From: Bergeyella cardium
GTDB taxonomy: Bacteria; Bacteroidota; Bacteroidia; Flavobacteriales; Weeksellaceae
Reading direction: 5' to 3'
NCBI RefSeq assembly: GCF_003614945.1
Contig: NZ_QYCZ01000001.1
Span: 948,001 to 1,012,000, forward strand
DNA length: 64,000 nt
Positions 8,226 to 15,896 of this stretch are shown here, one piece after another. The stretch's first letter is position 1; each line of letters begins with the position of its first letter. The position numbers were made by a program, and so were the translations under genes. A model generated the notes under the pieces. It saw only the letters and a list, made by a program, of their open reading frames with translations, made no database searches and had not been told where the DNA came from.

Positions 8226-9281
8226 ATGATTTCAATATTAGATACTCAATTTTCTCTACTGAATTTGTATTTGTCTGAGGCTTTACCAACTAAAATATTC
8301 ATCCTTTGTGATGAAAACACAAATGAGTACTGCTTGCCTACGCTTTTACTCAATATGCAGACCGATATTCCTTTTGAAATTATAGAAATAGAAGCAGGTG
8401 AGGAAATGAAAACCATAGAAACGGCAAAGCAACTGTGGGAGATATTGGCAGATTTCGGTGCGGATAGGAAATCATTGCTCATCAACCTTGGCGGAGGGGT
8501 TATTACCGATCTTGGTGGTTTTGTGGCATCTACTTATAAGAGAGGGATTCGCTTTGTAAATATGCCGACAAGCCTCCTCGCAATGTGTGATGCTTCTATC
8601 GGTGGTAAAACGGGGATTGACCATCAGTTTTTGAAGAATGTAGTGGGGACTTTTGCCCATCCAGAAGCTGTTTTCGTTTATCCGAACTTTTTAGATAGCC
8701 TTCCTTTTGTAGAGCTTAGGAGTGGCTTTGCAGAGATGCTTAAGCACGGTCTTATTGCCAGCCGTTCGCATTGGGAGAACCTCTCCTCTCTTTCGGAGAT
8801 TAATGTAGTAGCAGTTTCGCCCTACATCAAAGAATCTATGATGATAAAAGAGAAGGTGGTAAGCATCGATTTTAAGGAAGAAAATATCAGAAAAACACTG
8901 AATTTCGGGCATACTATCGGGCACGCTATTGAGAGCCTTTTCTTGGAACAAGGAAGTTTGGTTCCCCACGGAGAAGCAGTAGCAGCAGGTATGATTTGCG
9001 AGACTTATCTCTCTTGTCTTGAAGGATTGATTAATAGAGAAACCCGTGATAATATTATAAACACGATAAGAAAATTCTATCCAGTGCTCAATATCCAGAA
9101 TTTTACAGATGAATCCTTGATTTCCCTAATGACCAATGACAAAAAGAATGCGTCTGGGAAGATTAATTTCTCCCTTATCTCTGCGGTGGGAAGCGGTATT
9201 TATGATTATCAATCCACGGAGAAAAATATCATTGAGTCTATTGAGTTTTACGGGTCGTTGCCTAAGGATTCATTTTATTAA
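8226..9281 (+). CDS. aroB: 3-dehydroquinate synthase
   Basis: A 351-residue NAD- and metal-dependent enzyme that cyclises DAHP to 3-dehydroquinate, second step of the shikimate pathway. Recognisable blocks are GGGVITDLGGFVAS and RGIRFVNMPTSLLAMCDASI (NAD and substrate sites), GGKTGID, and the metal ligands in LKHG and FGHTIGHAIE. It has its own promoter and its length is normal. The following lpxK gene also has its own promoter, so these are separate transcription units. Confidence 0.95.
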   Translation: MISILDTQFSLLNLYLSEALPTKIFILCDENTNEYCLPTLLLNMQTDIPFEIIEIEAGEEMKTIETAKQLWEILADFGADRKSLLINLGGGVITDLGGFVASTYKRGIRFVNMPTSLLAMCDASIGGKTGIDHQFLKNVVGTFAHPEAVFVYPNFLDSLPFVELRSGFAEMLKHGLIASRSHWENLSSLSEINVVAVSPYIKESMMIKEKVVSIDFKEENIRKTLNFGHTIGHAIESLFLEQGSLVPHGEAVAAGMICETYLSCLEGLINRETRDNIINTIRKFYPVLNIQNFTDESLISLMTNDKKNASGKINFSLISAVGSGIYDYQSTEKNIIESIEFYGSLPKDSFY

Positions 9282-9296
9282 AAGGAAGAAAAGAAC

Positions 9297-9304
9297 TACT
9301 TTTG
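9297..9304 (+). promoter_or_regulatory. -7 promoter element of lpxK
   Basis: TACTTTTG, exact match, 7 bp before the ATG at 9312, implying a very short leader. Confidence 0.6.
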
Positions 9305-9311
9305 CACCCGT

Positions 9312-10352
9312 ATGAAAAGATGGTATCTCTATCCTTTTTCCCTCGTTTATCATTTGGCTACGGCTACCCGAAACTTGGCGTATAGCATAGGAATTCTTAA
9401 GTCCACAAGGTTTAGAACCCCAATCATTAATGTAGGTAATTTATCCGTAGGAGGCTCTGGAAAGTCTCCAATGGTGATGTATCTTGCCGATTTGCTTTCT
9501 CAATATTACCGAACGGGAGTGCTCTCTCGTGGTTATGGCAGGCAGACGAAAGGCTACAGGATTACCAATTACGACAGTAATTACAGGCAGGTAGGTGATG
9601 AAGCTATGCAGCTCTTCGAGAGGTTTAAAAATCGTTTCGTTATTGGGGTTTGTGAAGATAGAGTAGAGGGAGCAAAGAAGATGATTCCCGATATGGATTT
9701 AAAAGTTCTCCTTTTGGATGATGCCTATCAGCACCGTGCGATAAAAGCAGGTTTTAACATTCTGATGACGGATTATAACGACCCTTACTTTAAAGATTTC
9801 CTATTGCCAGCGGGCAACCTTAGGGAGAGCCAAGCAGGAGCCAAAAGAGCACAAGTTATTATGGTTTCCAAATGCCCAGATAACCTTACAGAGGAGAAGA
9901 AACAGTATTATATCTCTCGTATAAAGCCTACACAGAATCAAAAGGTGTTTTTCTCATCTATTAGCTATGATGAAAAGGTGTTTGGTAAAGATGGGCTGGG
10001 AAAACCTACCGAGCTCCCCGATAATAATCTGGCGTATTACGACATTCTCCTCATCACGGGGATTGCCAATCCTAAGCCCCTTTTGGAACATCTTTCCAAG
10101 TTTAACAAGAATTTTAAACATTTAAAATTTAAGGATCATCATAACTTTACAGATGCTGATATAAAGAAGATTATGGATGAATACCGAAAGCTTGGAGATT
10201 ATAAACTCATCCTCACTACCGAGAAGGATTATGTAAGATTGAAAACTTTTGATTACCTTAGAGGTCTTATTTTTTACTGGCCGATAAATCTATCCATTGA
10301 TAAAAAAGAAGAGTTTAATCAAATAATTATAGACTATGTTAAACAAAATTAA
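9312..10352 (+). CDS. lpxK: Tetraacyldisaccharide 4'-kinase
   Basis: A 346-residue membrane-associated kinase that phosphorylates the 4' position of the lipid A disaccharide. The N-terminal hydrophobic stretch is followed by VGNLSVGGSGKSP (P-loop), then LSRGYGR and LDDAYQHR, all diagnostic of LpxK. The last 17 bp overlap the start of the purine nucleoside phosphorylase gene, so the two are translationally coupled although unrelated in pathway. Confidence 0.94.
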   Translation: MKRWYLYPFSLVYHLATATRNLAYSIGILKSTRFRTPIINVGNLSVGGSGKSPMVMYLADLLSQYYRTGVLSRGYGRQTKGYRITNYDSNYRQVGDEAMQLFERFKNRFVIGVCEDRVEGAKKMIPDMDLKVLLLDDAYQHRAIKAGFNILMTDYNDPYFKDFLLPAGNLRESQAGAKRAQVIMVSKCPDNLTEEKKQYYISRIKPTQNQKVFFSSISYDEKVFGKDGLGKPTELPDNNLAYYDILLITGIANPKPLLEHLSKFNKNFKHLKFKDHHNFTDADIKKIMDEYRKLGDYKLILTTEKDYVRLKTFDYLRGLIFYWPINLSIDKKEEFNQIIIDYVKQN

Positions 10353-11148
10353 AGAAACCGCAGAATTTATTAAGGGAATCATCAAAGAAACCCCAGATTT
10401 CGCAATCGTATTAGGCTCTGGGCTTGGTGCTTTGAAAAACGAAGTAGAGCCGATACATACATTGGAGTATAGCGAGATTCCAAACTTTCCTCAGACTACC
10501 GTTGTAGGGCACGGAGGCAAGCTCATCTACGGAAATCTCGAAGGCAAAAAAGTACTGATGATGAGCGGTAGGTTCCACTACTACGAAGGGCACGATATTA
10601 AGACGGTAGTTTTCCCTTTCAGGGTTTTCCACGCGCTTGGTATCAAGAATCTCATCGTTTCCAATGCTTCTGGTGGGGTAAATAAAGACTTCCGTGTGGC
10701 AGATGTAATGATTATTCGCGACCATATTAATATGATGCCAGAGCACCCGCTCAGAGGTAAGAATATAGATGAATTCGGTCCTCGTTTCGTAGATATGAGT
10801 GAGCCTTACAGCAGAAAAATGATTGAAATAGCAGAGAAAGTAGCTGCAGAGAAAGGCATCAAAGTACATCAAGGAGTATATGTAGCGCTTCAAGGGCCTA
10901 CCTTCGAGACTCCTGCCGAGTACGGTCTTGTAAAAGCAATCGGTGGAGATGCTGTGGGGATGAGCACTGTACCAGAGGTTATCGTGGCTAAGCATCAGGG
11001 GATGGACTGCTTCGGAATCTCTATCATCACCGACCTTGGTGGGCCAGACATTGCCTTTACCGTTTCCCACGATGAGGTTCTACAAGCCGCCGAAAAAGCA
11101 ATGCCTAATGTCATCAGCATTGTAAAAGGCTTGGTGAAGAATTATTAG
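10336..11148 (+). CDS. Purine nucleoside phosphorylase (trimeric, type I)
   Basis: A 270-residue enzyme that phosphorolyses purine (deoxy)nucleosides. Motifs include VLGSGLG (phosphate site), GHGGKL, GRFHYYEG, NASGGVN, QGPTFETPAE and the base-binding VGMSTVPEV with ITDLGG. Length and motifs place it with the trimeric PNP class and not with hexameric DeoD. It overlaps lpxK by 17 bp and is followed by a GC-rich terminator. Confidence 0.94.
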   Translation: MLNKIKETAEFIKGIIKETPDFAIVLGSGLGALKNEVEPIHTLEYSEIPNFPQTTVVGHGGKLIYGNLEGKKVLMMSGRFHYYEGHDIKTVVFPFRVFHALGIKNLIVSNASGGVNKDFRVADVMIIRDHINMMPEHPLRGKNIDEFGPRFVDMSEPYSRKMIEIAEKVAAEKGIKVHQGVYVALQGPTFETPAEYGLVKAIGGDAVGMSTVPEVIVAKHQGMDCFGISIITDLGGPDIAFTVSHDEVLQAAEKAMPNVISIVKGLVKNY

Positions 11149-11453
11149 GGGATATCGTCTCTTTCTTTTTTAAAGAAAGATTCATTTGAATACTTATTTT
11201 GGGGGCTTTGCCCCCTTTTATTTTTTCTGGGTAGTATATCTTAGAAAAAGACTTCCATCAAATACTTAAAAATAATGCAAATCTTGTAAAAAGAGGATAT
11301 TGCTTTAGATTTTAGAAATTATAATAGATATTCAGTTTTATTTATTTTTGGCAAAGACTTTGTAGAGTAGATAATCATTGGATTGAAATACTGAAAATAA
11401 TCTTAAAAATTATAATAAATAAGACGAGTTTAATAAAATTAAAAACAGATGCA
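11149..11453 (+). other. Intergenic gap with two hairpins
   Basis: About 300 bp between PNP and tonB. It holds an AT-rich inverted repeat TCTTTCTTT / AAAGAAAGA at about 11159-11181, then the GGGGG / CCCCC hairpin with a T-run at 11201-11227. The rest is AT-rich and shows no gene. Confidence 0.6.
11201..11227 (+). terminator. Intrinsic terminator of the PNP operon
   Basis: Stem GGGGGC / GCCCCC with loop TTT (GGGGGCTTTGCCCCC) followed by TTTTATTTTTT. Confidence 0.85.
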
Positions 11454-12287
11454 ATGAAAAATTTATTTAAAAAAGAAGAATTCCTCTTAGATGAGGTGAT
11501 TTTTCAAGGGAGAAACAAAGAATATGGCGCTTATGACCTGCGCTATCAATCAGACAAAATGCTGACAAAAGCAATGTTTATTGGAGTGGCATTTTTTAGC
11601 TCGGTATCCATCATTCCGTTGGTAACAAGTCTTTTTAAAGAAGAGCCTAAGGCTACGGTAGAGGTCGTTGCTCGCCCTATGGATATTGAAAATATAGAGA
11701 AAAAAGAGGACGAGAAGCCTCTCCCTGAAAAATCAATAGCTCCCCCTAAACCCCAGAAGGTAAATACAGTAGATAGCCGAGTGCCTGACCCTAAACGAAA
11801 TGCGACAAATGAAAGCTCAGTCCCTACCAATGAAGAATCGCTAAATGCAATAAGAGGGTTGGAGACCATACAGGGGAAATCACCGGATATTAGACTTAAT
11901 CGGTCTTCAAATGAGATGAATAACAGCGGTAATACAGGAGAAGTGAAATTTGAAAAACCTGTTATAATAGATGATTCACCAAAGACGAAGGTAGATGTAA
12001 GCGCAGATTTCATAGGTGGGATAGATGCTTTTAGAAATAAGGTGATGAGCAGTTTTGATATTTCCGAATTTGAGGAAAGTAATGAAAAATTAAGTACAGA
12101 AATCACTTTTGTCGTTGAAAAAGATGGTAGTATATCTAATATCAAGGCAAGTGGAAAAGATGATGCTTTTAACAAAGAAACCATCCGTGCTATCAAAAGT
12201 ATAAAAGGAAAATGGACGCCTGCAAAAATTGATGGACGACCTGTTAGGAGCTATTTTAGATTCCCTGTTTCTGTAGTATTTAACTAA
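11454..12287 (+). CDS. TonB-family energy transducer
   Basis: A 277-residue protein. The N-terminus contains the flavobacterial TonB start NKEYGAYDLRYQSDK, one membrane segment (about residues 38-60), a proline- and charge-rich periplasmic spacer, and a C-terminal TonB domain (about 200-277, with VVEKDGSISNI and the closing WTPAKIDGRPVRSYFRFPV). It would couple the proton-motive force to outer-membrane transporters. No exbBD or TonB-dependent receptor lies next to it. Confidence 0.88.
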   Translation: MKNLFKKEEFLLDEVIFQGRNKEYGAYDLRYQSDKMLTKAMFIGVAFFSSVSIIPLVTSLFKEEPKATVEVVARPMDIENIEKKEDEKPLPEKSIAPPKPQKVNTVDSRVPDPKRNATNESSVPTNEESLNAIRGLETIQGKSPDIRLNRSSNEMNNSGNTGEVKFEKPVIIDDSPKTKVDVSADFIGGIDAFRNKVMSSFDISEFEESNEKLSTEITFVVEKDGSISNIKASGKDDAFNKETIRAIKSIKGKWTPAKIDGRPVRSYFRFPVSVVFN

Positions 12288-12313
12288 GGACATAGCTGTT
12301 TTTTTTTATAGTT

Positions 12314-12350
12314 TTATCCACATTCTATAACCGAATGTGGATAATTTTTT
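12314..12350 (+). terminator. Intrinsic terminator of tonB built from two DnaA-box-like sequences
   Basis: Stem TTATCCACATTC / GAATGTGGATAA followed by six T residues. Each arm contains an exact TTATCCACA. Confidence 0.8.
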
Positions 12351-12428
12351 ATTCTAATAATTTTTTGGTTTGTAGAGGATTAAATATTGCTATATCAATA
12401 TCAATTTATTGCAAGAATAAAAAATTTG

Positions 12429-12436
12429 TACTTTTG
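12429..12436 (+). promoter_or_regulatory. -7 promoter element of the parAB operon
   Basis: TACTTTTG, exact match, 19 bp before the parA ATG at 12456. Confidence 0.65.
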
Positions 12437-12455
12437 GGGAATTATAATTTTTAGA

Positions 12456-13217
12456 ATGGCTAAAATAATAGGAATTGCAAATCAAAAAGGAGGTGTAGGA
12501 AAAACGACGACTGCGGTAAATTTAGCCGCTGCACTCGGTGTTCTTGAAAAAAAAGTACTGATTATTGATGCTGATCCACAAGCAAATGCAACCTCTGGTC
12601 TCGGTGTAGAAGAAGTGAGAAATTCTACCTACAATCTCTTAGAGCATAGTGAAAAGGTGGAAGATTGCATATACAAAACCAGCTCCCCGAATTTAGATAT
12701 TATTCCTTCTCACATTGATTTGGTTGCTGCCGAAATAGAATTGGTAGATAAGGAAAACCGAGAGTTTATGCTCAGAACTGCCTTAGAACCCATTAAAGAC
12801 CAATATGATTTCATTATCATTGATTGTGCTCCGAGCTTGGGGCTTATTACCATCAATGCGCTTACGGCATCAGACTCGGTCATTGTTCCTATACAGTGCG
12901 AATATTTTGCATTGGAGGGCTTGGGTAAATTGCTCAATACCATTAAGAATGTGCAGAATATCCATAATCCTGATTTAAGCATAGAGGGGCTCCTCCTTAC
13001 GATGTATGATAGCCGGCTTCGCCTCTCAAATCAAGTAGTGGAGGAAGTGAATATGCACTTCCCAGAAATGGTTTTTGAGACGGTTATCAGCAGGAATGTA
13101 AGGCTTAGCGAGGCTCCGAGTTTTGGTGAAAGCATCCTGATGTATGATGCCGAAAGCAAAGGTGCAGTACAGTATATACAGCTGGCAGAAGAGGTGCTTC
13201 TTAAAAATAAAAAATAG
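12456..13217 (+). CDS. parA: Chromosome partitioning ATPase ParA (Soj)
   Basis: About 253 residues. It begins MAKIIGIANQKGGVGKTTTA, the deviant Walker A of ParA/MinD ATPases, followed by VLIIDADPQANATSG and IIIDCAPSLG. It drives segregation of the origin region with ParB. The start at 12456 was chosen because an upstream TTG extension would cover the promoter. parB follows after 37 bp. Confidence 0.95.
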   Translation: MAKIIGIANQKGGVGKTTTAVNLAAALGVLEKKVLIIDADPQANATSGLGVEEVRNSTYNLLEHSEKVEDCIYKTSSPNLDIIPSHIDLVAAEIELVDKENREFMLRTALEPIKDQYDFIIIDCAPSLGLITINALTASDSVIVPIQCEYFALEGLGKLLNTIKNVQNIHNPDLSIEGLLLTMYDSRLRLSNQVVEEVNMHFPEMVFETVISRNVRLSEAPSFGESILMYDAESKGAVQYIQLAEEVLLKNKK

Positions 13218-13254
13218 AGAAAATGCGGTTTTAAGCGCTATAAAAACTTAAAAA

Positions 13255-14145
13255 ATGAAAGACAAAAAAAGAGCAATGGGCAGAGGTTTAGGGGCAATCC
13301 TAAACTCTGAATCTAAAAATACAATACACACCGCTACCGATGCAGGTGCCGAGAAGCTGGTTGGAAATATTGTGGAGGTTCCAATAGAGGATATCTACCC
13401 CAACGCCACACAGCCGAGGACTTATTTTGATGAAAAAGCCCTTACCGACTTGGCTCAGTCCATTAAATCACTCGGTGTTATCCAGCCCATTACCCTGAGA
13501 AAGGATAAAGATAAATTTGAGATTATCTCTGGTGAACGGCGTTTCCGTGCGTCTAAGCTCGCAGGCTTAAAAACTATCCCTGCTTACATTCGCCTTGTGA
13601 ATGACCAGGAGCTTCTGGAGATGGCGCTCGTAGAAAACATCCAAAGGGAAGACCTCGATGCGATAGAAGTTGCCCTTACTTATCAGCGACTTTTGGAGGA
13701 AATCGGTCTTACCCAAGAAAACCTCAGCCAAAGGGTAGGGAAGGAGAGAAGTACCATTACGAATTCTCTTCGTTTGCTCAGACTAACTCCTGAGGTACAA
13801 AATGCCATCCGTAGTGCTGCAATTTCAGCGGGGCACGGTAGAGCCATCCTTAGTCTTGATACTGAGGAGGAGCAGCAGCAGCTTTTCGAGCAGATTATAA
13901 AAGAAGGCTTAAATGTTCGCCAAGCTGAGGCATTAGCATCAGCGATAAAAAATCCGAAGGAGAAGAAAATCAAAGCTCAAAGGGAGATTTCTAATTATCA
14001 TAAGAAAGTTCAGAAAAACCTCAGTGACCTGCTGGATACAAAAGTGGAGATTAAAACTTCTGCCAATGGTAAAAAAGGAAAGCTGGTTTTGGATTTTAAA
14101 AACGAAGCAGTGCTGGAAGAGATTCTCGCTTACTTTAACCGATAG
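13255..14145 (+). CDS. parB: Chromosome partitioning protein ParB
   Basis: A 296-residue ParB. It has the N-terminal LGRGL-like ParA-interaction segment (MGRGLGAIL), the CTPase/DNA-binding boxes (IQPITLRK, GERRFRASKLAG, ENIQREDL), a central helix-turn-helix (LSQRVGKERSTITNSLRLL) and a C-terminal dimerisation domain. No parS site (TGTTNCACGTGNAACA type) was found by eye in this window. Confidence 0.95.
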   Translation: MKDKKRAMGRGLGAILNSESKNTIHTATDAGAEKLVGNIVEVPIEDIYPNATQPRTYFDEKALTDLAQSIKSLGVIQPITLRKDKDKFEIISGERRFRASKLAGLKTIPAYIRLVNDQELLEMALVENIQREDLDAIEVALTYQRLLEEIGLTQENLSQRVGKERSTITNSLRLLRLTPEVQNAIRSAAISAGHGRAILSLDTEEEQQQLFEQIIKEGLNVRQAEALASAIKNPKEKKIKAQREISNYHKKVQKNLSDLLDTKVEIKTSANGKKGKLVLDFKNEAVLEEILAYFNR

Positions 14146-14160
14146 CCACCGCTTATAAAT

Positions 14161-14751
14161 ATGAAAAAACTTTTGCTCATCATCTCTTGTTTTATCATTC
14201 ATCTTGCCTTTTCACAGGAGGTAGATACCTTAAAGGTAGCACCTCAAACCGTGCAGGATATAGAGCGAGACATTCAGATGATAAATAAACCTTTAAAGAT
14301 TACTCCTAACAGCCCTGTGAAGGCGGGTTTATACTCTGCAGTTTTACCTGGGCTCGGGCAGTATTATAATAAGAAATACTGGAAGATTCCTATTGTCTGG
14401 GGAGGGATTGGCACAGGGGTAGGCATCGTTCTCTGGAACCAGCGGAAGTATGATAAATACCGCTCTGCCTTTATTGCAGAGCTTAATGGGCAGCCTCACG
14501 AGTTCTCTGGTTTTCAGGGAGTGAATGAGGAGGTTTTGGGGCGCATTCAGGATAAATTTAAAAGGCAAAGAGACTATGCCATTGCCATTACGGGGCTTAT
14601 CTATGTGCTCAATATTATAGATGCAGTGGTAGATGCGCATCTTTATGAGATGAAGCGAGACCCAAACCTGACTCTGAAACCTACCGTTATCTACGATGAG
14701 TATGCCGAGCAGAATGCAAAAGCAGGAATAAGCCTTAGTTTTAGATTTTAA
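14161..14751 (+). CDS. DUF5683-family secreted/membrane protein
   Basis: A 196-residue protein with a signal peptide (MKKLLLIISCFIIHLAFSQ), then a domain with SAVLPGLGQYYNKKYWKIPIVW and two hydrophobic segments, the pattern of DUF5683. The family sits between parB and dapB in many Flavobacteria, as here. Function is unknown. It is 15 bp from parB and 17 bp from dapB, so it is part of that operon. Confidence 0.8.
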   Translation: MKKLLLIISCFIIHLAFSQEVDTLKVAPQTVQDIERDIQMINKPLKITPNSPVKAGLYSAVLPGLGQYYNKKYWKIPIVWGGIGTGVGIVLWNQRKYDKYRSAFIAELNGQPHEFSGFQGVNEEVLGRIQDKFKRQRDYAIAITGLIYVLNIIDAVVDAHLYEMKRDPNLTLKPTVIYDEYAEQNAKAGISLSFRF

Positions 14752-14768
14752 TACATACAGAATATAAA

Positions 14769-15470
14769 ATGAAAATAGCATTAGTGGGTTATGGTAAAAT
14801 GGGGCAGATTATCGATAGAATCGCGACCGAGAGAGGGCACGAAATCGTTGCCAGGCTCAACCAAACCCCGACTTCCGAGACGCTGAATAATGCCGATGTG
14901 GCAATAGAATTCTCCCAGCCAGAAGTGGCTTTCCAGAATATAAAAACCTGCCTTGAAAACCATACGCCTGTGGTCTGCGGTACTACGGGCTGGCTCAGCA
15001 GGAAGCCAGAAATAGAGCAAATCGCACAGGCACAGCAGTCCGCTTTTCTTTATGGTTCTAATTTCTCTCTCGGTGTGAATCTTTTCTTTGCTCTGAATGA
15101 GAAATTAGCATTGATGATGGCTCATTTTGATGAGTATAATGCCCAGCTGGAAGAGATACACCACATTCATAAGAAGGACGCACCGAGCGGTACGGCAATT
15201 TCCTTAGCTGAAGGGCTTATCGCTCATCATCCGAAGTTTCATTTGTGGAAATTAGATGAAACCGAAGGTGCCCAATTAGGAATTTTTGCCATTCGGGAAG
15301 ATGAAGTTCCAGGTACGCACTCGGTATTCTACCGCTCCAAAGTAGATGAAATCGAGATAAAACATACGGCTTTCAGTAGGGAAGGCTTTGCGCTCGGGGC
15401 GGTAGTTGCCGCCGAGTGGTTAAGAGACAAAAAGGGCATTTTCAGTATGAAAGATGTCTTAGGAGTATAA
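14769..15470 (+). CDS. dapB: 4-hydroxy-tetrahydrodipicolinate reductase
   Basis: A 233-residue NAD(P)H enzyme of the lysine/diaminopimelate pathway. It has an N-terminal Rossmann motif (ALVGYGKMGQ), CGTTGW, SNFSLGVNLFF, and the catalytic EIHHIHKKDAPSGTA. The length is normal for Bacteroidota. It is followed directly by an intrinsic terminator, so the operon ends here although related genomes continue into lepB. Confidence 0.95.
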   Translation: MKIALVGYGKMGQIIDRIATERGHEIVARLNQTPTSETLNNADVAIEFSQPEVAFQNIKTCLENHTPVVCGTTGWLSRKPEIEQIAQAQQSAFLYGSNFSLGVNLFFALNEKLALMMAHFDEYNAQLEEIHHIHKKDAPSGTAISLAEGLIAHHPKFHLWKLDETEGAQLGIFAIREDEVPGTHSVFYRSKVDEIEIKHTAFSREGFALGAVVAAEWLRDKKGIFSMKDVLGV

Positions 15471-15476
15471 AAAATG

Positions 15477-15499
15477 AGGAGGCGAAAGCCTTCTTTTTT
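15477..15499 (+). terminator. Intrinsic terminator of dapB
   Basis: Stem AGGAGGC / GCCTTCT with a GAAA loop followed by six T residues. Confidence 0.8.
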
Positions 15500-15558
15500 A
15501 TGAAATTAATAAAATTATCTCTGTTTTAATGCGTAGTTTATCTGTTTTTGAAGAAAAT

Positions 15559-15747
15559 CTTAGTAAGATTACTAAGATGGAGCATTAAATTAATGCTCTA
15601 TACCTCTAAATTAGTGCTCCAGAGGTCAAATTTTGACCTCCATCGCATTAAAATAGACCGACGACGGTCTAAAATTGACCTCCATCTCATTAAATTAATG
15701 CGTCATCGTATTAAATTTGACCTCCGTTGTATTAATAAATAATACTA
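15559..15747. repeat. Array A: nine degenerate palindromic units on a 21-bp period
   Basis: Cutting this stretch every 21 bp from 15559 aligns a central TTAAATT-like core in nearly every unit, flanked by arms that differ between units but are self-complementary. Examples are CTTAGTA/TACTAAG (15559-), GAGCATTAA/TTAATGCTC (15580-), GAGGTCAAA/TTTGACCTC (15622-) and AGACCG/CGGTCT across a unit boundary (15655-15670). The sequence TTGACCTCC recurs at 15634, 15675 and 15717. A degenerate continuation with ATTAATCGGCTCA at 15765 and 15809 (44 bp apart) lies beyond. The array sits between the dapB terminator and the surface-protein genes. It is not a CRISPR: there is no constant repeat and no cas gene. 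Confidence 0.75.
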
Positions 15748-15841
15748 TGAGCCAATTAATATTGATTAATCGGCTCAAATATACGATAATTTTGATTCGA
15801 TTACGGGAATTAATCGGCTCACAAAAGAATCCAAAAGAAAA

Positions 15842-15869
15842 ACAGTACAACCATAAGTGGCTGTACTGT
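15842..15869 (-). terminator. Intrinsic terminator of the first surface-protein gene
   Basis: On the minus strand, stem ACAGTACA / TGTACTGT (plus an inner CCA / TGG pairing) is followed by TTTTCTTTT. Confidence 0.75.
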
Positions 15870-15896
15870 TTCATATTAATTTGCTCAATCAGAGTT

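Noticed and set aside
10411-11070. Minus-strand 219-codon frame
   Set aside because: Antisense to the well-supported purine nucleoside phosphorylase; composition is that of a shadow frame.
12300-14160. parS site near parAB
   Set aside because: No sequence close to the TGTTNCACGTGNAACA palindrome was seen by eye here or elsewhere in the window.
15548-15742. Small plus-strand frame (64 codons) through array A
   Set aside because: Its peptide is only a read-through of the 21-bp units (multiple of 3 keeps the frame), with no start context.
15559-15747. CRISPR array
   Set aside because: There is no constant repeat with unique spacers; the conserved part is only a short core, the period is 21 bp, and no cas genes are present. 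The same applies to 53921-54106.
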